From: Clytia hemisphaerica
Taxonomy: Eukaryota; Cnidaria; Hydrozoa; Leptothecata; Clytiidae
NCBI GenBank assembly: GCA_902728285.1
Contig: CACVBU010001376.1
Coordinates: 1-64,000, forward strand
Length of the DNA stretch: 64,000 bases
Reading direction: 5' to 3'
In this document: positions 62,001 to 64,000 of the stretch, piece by piece
How the letters are laid out: every line of letters begins with the position of its first letter
Position numbering within the stretch: the first letter of the stretch is position 1
The notes under the pieces: generated by a model
The model's input: the letters and a program-made list of their open reading frames with translations, nothing else
Told to the model about the DNA's origin: nothing
The model's database searches: none
Position numbers and translations under genes: made by a program

Positions 62001-63190
62001 CGGCATGGTGAAATTCGAAACCGTGCGGTCAATCGGTAGTAAATTTTGAGAGTATCAATATTGAAATCGAAAGAACTAGCACTTTTGCCGACAGAATTGC
62101 CCAGAAACTTTTTAAGAAATTATGTTACCCGAAATGGCAACAGTTACTCGATCCGGAAACTTTTTTTTACCCGTTCAAGTAACGTTACTCGATCGGGAAA
62201 CTGTTGCCGTTTCGGGAATATTCCCGTACTGAGAGTGTCGGGTTAAGGGTTGGTTGTAAAAAGGCTTAATAAACTGGAAAACTAATGCGATATTCAGATT
62301 TGAAACACGAACAAAACGGCAGCAATAGTTGAACTTACTTTCTGAAGCGTACAGTGACACGTGTTGGCATTTGACAAGCTCCTGGAGGGAGAGTGATTCG
62401 AATTCCACTTTGTTTGCTCACCATCGTTGCGCCTCTTGCATCAACGTTGAAGCTGATCAAAAACCTGAACAAAACAAATAACGATAAAATGAATACGTGT
62501 TTTGACAAACTTAAAGGGCTATCGTTATGACTAGAAATATTAATTTTAATACACTTGGAACTTATAATCTTTGAAAAAATGCTTTTACATTACAATGTAA
62601 AGTACTACTAACTGAAATTCGTTACATTCGACTTAAAGTTAAAATTGAAGAGTGTAAGCTCAACCTCTTACCTCCTGAGAAGTTGGAAATATTAGAAATT
62701 TATTTGTCAACATATTTCTAGTAGATTAACTCATATTTAGCCTTGCATTTTGAAGACTGACCTTGCGTACTAGTGAGCACTTTTCGTAGAAAATTGTTTA
62801 CTTACGTTCCCTGTTTGGGAGGTCCACTCAAGAATGAATTTTCAGAAATGATTTTCTGGTAATCACGCTCAACCAACATTTTCTTCGTCAAAACACGGAC
62901 TTCCTTCTTCTTCTCCGGAACTTCGTCATGTCCGTTAGCAATCACCACACCGGGTGCGGCATCCAAGCTATTAAGATAATCGTCATCATTTTGGGCTGAG
63001 TTTTCTACTTGTGATTGATCGACCATTGCGATTTCAGTTTCCTCGACAATTTGGTTTTTGATTTCAACAGAATCTTCGACAACTTGGTTTGAACCGTTTT
63101 GTTTTTGTTGGAGGAGTGGAGACGGGTGATCTTCAAGACCAGCAAAGTCTTCTTCGAAATCTTTTTGGATTGACTTTTTCTCTTTGTGAA
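47008..63190 (-). CDS. Ankyrin-type adaptor, 3' part: ZU5-ZU5-UPA-death domain and acidic tail
   Basis: Membrane-skeleton adaptor; in known ankyrins the first ZU5 binds spectrin. Exons (transcript order): 63190-62806, 62464-62339, 59257-59049, 58339-58140, 57916-57621, 57240-57041, 56835-56564, 54721-54679, 54226-54115, 53564-52711, 52322-52073, 51689-51169, 50933-50295, 48923-48730, 48134-47992, 47105-47008. Introns are GT..AG and phases fit throughout except in exon 52322-52073, where one A must be removed from a 5-base run (52117-52121). About 1510 residues are in view. The first exon starts inside a codon, so the start and any ankyrin repeats lie beyond 64000. NVDARGATMVSKQSGIRI and GMDLLRPVTLEIPHF are typical of ankyrin ZU5-N. 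UNC5 (one ZU5) and PIDD (no long tail) fit less well. The 3' end is the stop at 47008-47010. Confidence 0.92.
47145..47366. mobile_element. 222-bp MITE, TGTACACG ends, in the last ankyrin intron
   Basis: Ends TGTACACGATCTTTTTATA and the inverse of TGTACACGTTTTTTAGAAC. Internal words GAAGCCTT, GTTCTTA and TTTTAACTTG recur in 21429-21665 and 63290-63400. It begins only about 40 bases from the last exon's 3' splice site. Confidence 0.7.
48381..48665. mobile_element. Split MITE of the TTCTTATAAAAACGTG family with nested TA MITE
   Basis: Outer ends ACACACTTTTTTTATAAGAA and inverse TTCTTATTAAAACGTG. Inside it sits a 168-bp element at 48474-48641 with ends CCTTATCGGGGAAAACTTCG (inverse on the right) and TA on each side (48472-48473 and 48642-48643). 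GTCGGGGAAAA is repeated four times in the inner element. In an ankyrin intron. Confidence 0.7.
49038..49860. mobile_element. 823-bp MITE with CGGCAGGT ends and ATGCATAAT repeats
   Basis: Inverted ends of about 57 bp (CGGCAGGTCCAAAATGCATA) carry several ATGCATAAT words. The flanks are the perfect 10-bp repeat ATAATTAGAT (49028-49037 and 49861-49870); a 6-bp AATTAG duplication with AT added to the ends is the alternative reading. In the ankyrin intron between exons 14 and 13. No coding frame. Confidence 0.82.
50295..50933 (-). other. Ankyrin tail exon 13 with short acidic peptide repeats
   Basis: The 213-codon exon has at least four copies of an NQSExSFYSDD-type unit in the order INQSEQSFYSDDV, IDQSEPSFYSDDI, LNQSESSIDANDV, LDQSEPVEYE, about 16-17 residues apart. 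Low-complexity and acidic, likely disordered. Confidence 0.85.
51169..51689 (-). other. Ankyrin tail exon 12, second copy of the RALSPYxLSMQxVQQEE block
   Basis: Encodes RALSPYQLSMQRVQQEEEEA and ERPRDYGSKTPVDEENM. About 70 residues align with exon 11, so one exon arose by duplication. It also has an extra acidic N-terminal part (VDFSVLGEPEDANEEQ) that recalls the end of exon 10 (VVDFSALG). Confidence 0.85.
52073..52322 (-). other. Ankyrin tail exon 11, paralogous to exon 12, with an apparent one-base error
   Basis: Encodes RALSPYELSMQQVQQEEQEA, then ERPRDHESKTPVDEN. As given, the frame reaches a TGA before the splice site. With one A fewer in the run at 52117-52121 it runs on (KSGVEFDEILAQDVN) to a good GTAAGA site at the expected phase. 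The neighbouring exon 51689-51169 carries the same block in an unbroken frame. Confidence 0.8.
53430..54226 (-). other. Death domain
   Basis: Exon 54226-54115 plus the start of exon 53564-52711. VGEDWFPLADELNMSNRDKQ is the W..LA.EL.....D death-domain core; MLEYWRAKKPIDATYKQLYD and ALKRLGYVELAENVYN form the last helices. The domain is complete. Confidence 0.9.
54800..56300. other. Ankyrin intron 7, repeat words
   Basis: GTTATCACGACAAAG occurs at about 55090 and 55970 with a related copy at 54975 (CATGACAAAGTGGAAC). ACCTTTAAATACCC occurs at about 55280 and 56300. These look like pieces of one decayed repeat. No exon found here. Confidence 0.45.
55446..55809. repeat. 364-bp palindromic element with TGGGCGAAATAAGA ends
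   Basis: Arms are inverse over most of the length: TGGGCGAAATAAGAGATTTC outside, then GATATTTCC/GGAAATATC words throughout. It could form a hairpin over nearly the whole element. Target duplication not clear. Confidence 0.75.
56564..57240 (-). other. UPA domain (two exons)
   Basis: Exons 57240-57041 and 56835-56564. AQFIVYARMLSEKSGELRIC, then LRICLITDDYAAKED and FARSPSEGVVNGLVSFISER. It follows directly on the second ZU5, as in the ZU5-ZU5-UPA unit of ankyrins and PIDD. Confidence 0.85.
57621..58339 (-). other. Second ZU5 domain (two exons)
   Basis: Exons 58339-58140 and 57916-57621. NPSGGEIRSASIPDVAITFP corresponds to the GPEGGxLSSTxxPxVQxxFP start of ankyrin ZU5-C; GLGPIISLDPPTKLSKPINV corresponds to its mid-strand. 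Confidence 0.88.
59912..61858. mobile_element. TA-flanked 1947-bp pogo/Tigger-like element, nonautonomous
   Basis: Ends CAGTAAAACCTCTAATTA and the inverse of CAGTGGAACCTCTAATTAGC, flanked by TA (59910-59911 and 61859-61860). TTAGCGGACA words recur near both ends. These ends resemble Tigger/pogo elements. No transposase frame is present; the middle is taken by another inverted-repeat element (60199-60878). In the ankyrin intron between the two ZU5-N exons. Confidence 0.8.
60199..60878. repeat. ~680-bp inverted repeat with ~200-bp arms inside the pogo-like element
   Basis: Left arm 60199-60405 and right arm about 60683-60878 are inverse copies: AAGTCTATTCACG outside, GGTATCATTAGAAAGATATT further in, AGATCTTGTAGAAAAGTG at the inside. 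Probably a separate long-armed MITE inserted into the larger element. No coding frame. Confidence 0.72.
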
Positions 63191-63980
63191 CTGAAATAGA
63201 GGGGAATGAAATTGCTAAAAAATCTATACAATTAAACACGAAATGAACCCTGTTTTACTGATCATACAATTCACCTTAATTTCTTTAAACCGTCTAAAAA
63301 TTTTGAAGCCTTTGAAAGTTCTTAACCTTTTGGAATTTCAGCCTAAAAATGTTTTGGAAGTATTTTTTTCTTCTGGATTTTGAAAGTATTTTGGTATAAC
63401 TTCTTCTCATAACTCAGTACCTGCAAGGCATTAAAAAGCGTCCAATCTAAAAGCATCCTACGCGCAACCAAAGAACAAGTCAATCACAAGATTTTTTTTG
63501 TGAGCTTACAGCTTAGCGCAACAATTCTTTAGTTGTGTCAGCTTTCAAACTTATAGTATCCAACACGAAACACAATTTTCTTAACATCCGAAACCTAGCA
63601 GAGGTTTCTTGTCACTTCTTGACCATTTTTTTAACATATCATTTCGAACTACAGGTTGTCCGGAAAGATAATTACGATGATAAACCCGAACCGACAAAAT
63701 CATTGTTGTTTGTTTGAACTTAATTTATTGAAAAGGGCTAAGATATTTTTGTTTATGACAGATTAGACAAAAAAAGTCTTATCATCTGTTATTACTTCCT
63801 ATGTGACAATTTTTTTGTCATAATCCTCCTTGTGAAATAAATAAATTTCTCAGCTAAAGTTTTTTATGAGAAATCCTTTCTGTTTCAAAATATAAAGAAA
63901 GAACTAAAAACCCCATACATACGTTTTAGCGAGTTTTATGCTTGAAGCGTTCTCCAAGTATTTGTAATATTCTCACTTAA
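63191..63980. other. Upstream ankyrin intron (partial)
   Basis: This should be part of the intron before the first visible ankyrin exon. I find no further exon. At 63290-63400 is another member of the GAAGCCTTT/GTTCTTAAC repeat family. Confidence 0.5.
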
Positions 63981-64000
63981 CCCTATTCGGCCTGGGGGGG
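63981..64000. mobile_element. Start of another TTAA-flanked CCCTATTC element, cut by the window end
   Basis: TTAA (63977-63980) then CCCTATTCGGCCTGGGGG, the same ends as the element at 30335-30892. Confidence 0.5.

Larger units (their letters stand above)
59049..62464 (-). other. First ZU5 domain of the ankyrin-type protein (two exons)
   Basis: Exons 62464-62339 and 59257-59049. Reads FLISFNVDARGATM, RITLPPGACQMPTRVTVRF, then ASRVLQISPEGMDLLRPVTL and KLKERELVVMKND. This is the spectrin-binding ZU5-N in ankyrins. The 3.1-kb intron between the two exons holds the TA-flanked element at 59912-61858. Confidence 0.9.

Noticed and set aside
47008..63190. UNC5 or PIDD as the identity of the ZU5/UPA/death gene
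   Set aside because: UNC5 has a single ZU5 and a membrane segment; PIDD ends at the death domain. Two ZU5 domains with ankyrin-like wording and a long acidic tail favour ankyrin. The missing ankyrin repeats would lie outside the window.

Overview
The window is nuclear DNA from an invertebrate animal. It is AT-rich, its genes have many short exons with GT..AG introns, and it is crowded with small nested transposons. The protein-coding content (animal ankyrin, eukaryotic BHMT), a LINE tail and a relic of a tyrosine-recombinase-type retroelement fit an aquatic invertebrate. A cnidarian is my best guess, but the phylum is not fixed by what I can see. There is no bacterial, plasmid or CRISPR signal.

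Layout. 0.4-2.4 kb: a decayed gag-like relic of a DIRS-like retroelement (minus strand), split by a TA-flanked 1.28 kb element. 3.7-5.2 kb: a 542 bp MITE with a 9-bp target duplication, then a roughly 335 bp unit repeated in tandem. 5.4-9.4 kb: a minus-strand multi-exon pseudogene of an unnamed animal protein family that ends in a CXC cysteine cluster; it has frameshifts, a stop and a lost middle block. 10.7-11.8 kb: a TTAA-flanked element. 12.0-18.3 kb and 37.0-44.4 kb: two complete minus-strand copies of betaine-homocysteine S-methyltransferase, each with nine exons of identical lengths (365 aa). 18.3-37.0 kb: almost pure nested repeats, including a LINE tail, an array of about 100-bp units inside inverted repeats, and a MITE split by an 8.4 kb insertion. 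47.0-63.2 kb: the 3' part of an ankyrin-type gene (minus strand, 16 exons in view) encoding two ZU5 domains, a UPA domain, a death domain and a long acidic tail. Its start and any ankyrin repeats lie beyond base 64000.

The two BHMT genes are a tandem duplication (about 20 amino-acid differences by manual comparison) and probably both work in one-carbon/methionine metabolism. The ankyrin gene is unrelated in function. All recognised genes and relics in this window are on the minus strand. I see no new multi-gene system. The most informative structures are a MITE family of about 543 bp with 9-bp target duplications, the exact reconstruction of one copy split by 8.4 kb, and exon duplication with an apparent one-base homopolymer error in the ankyrin tail.
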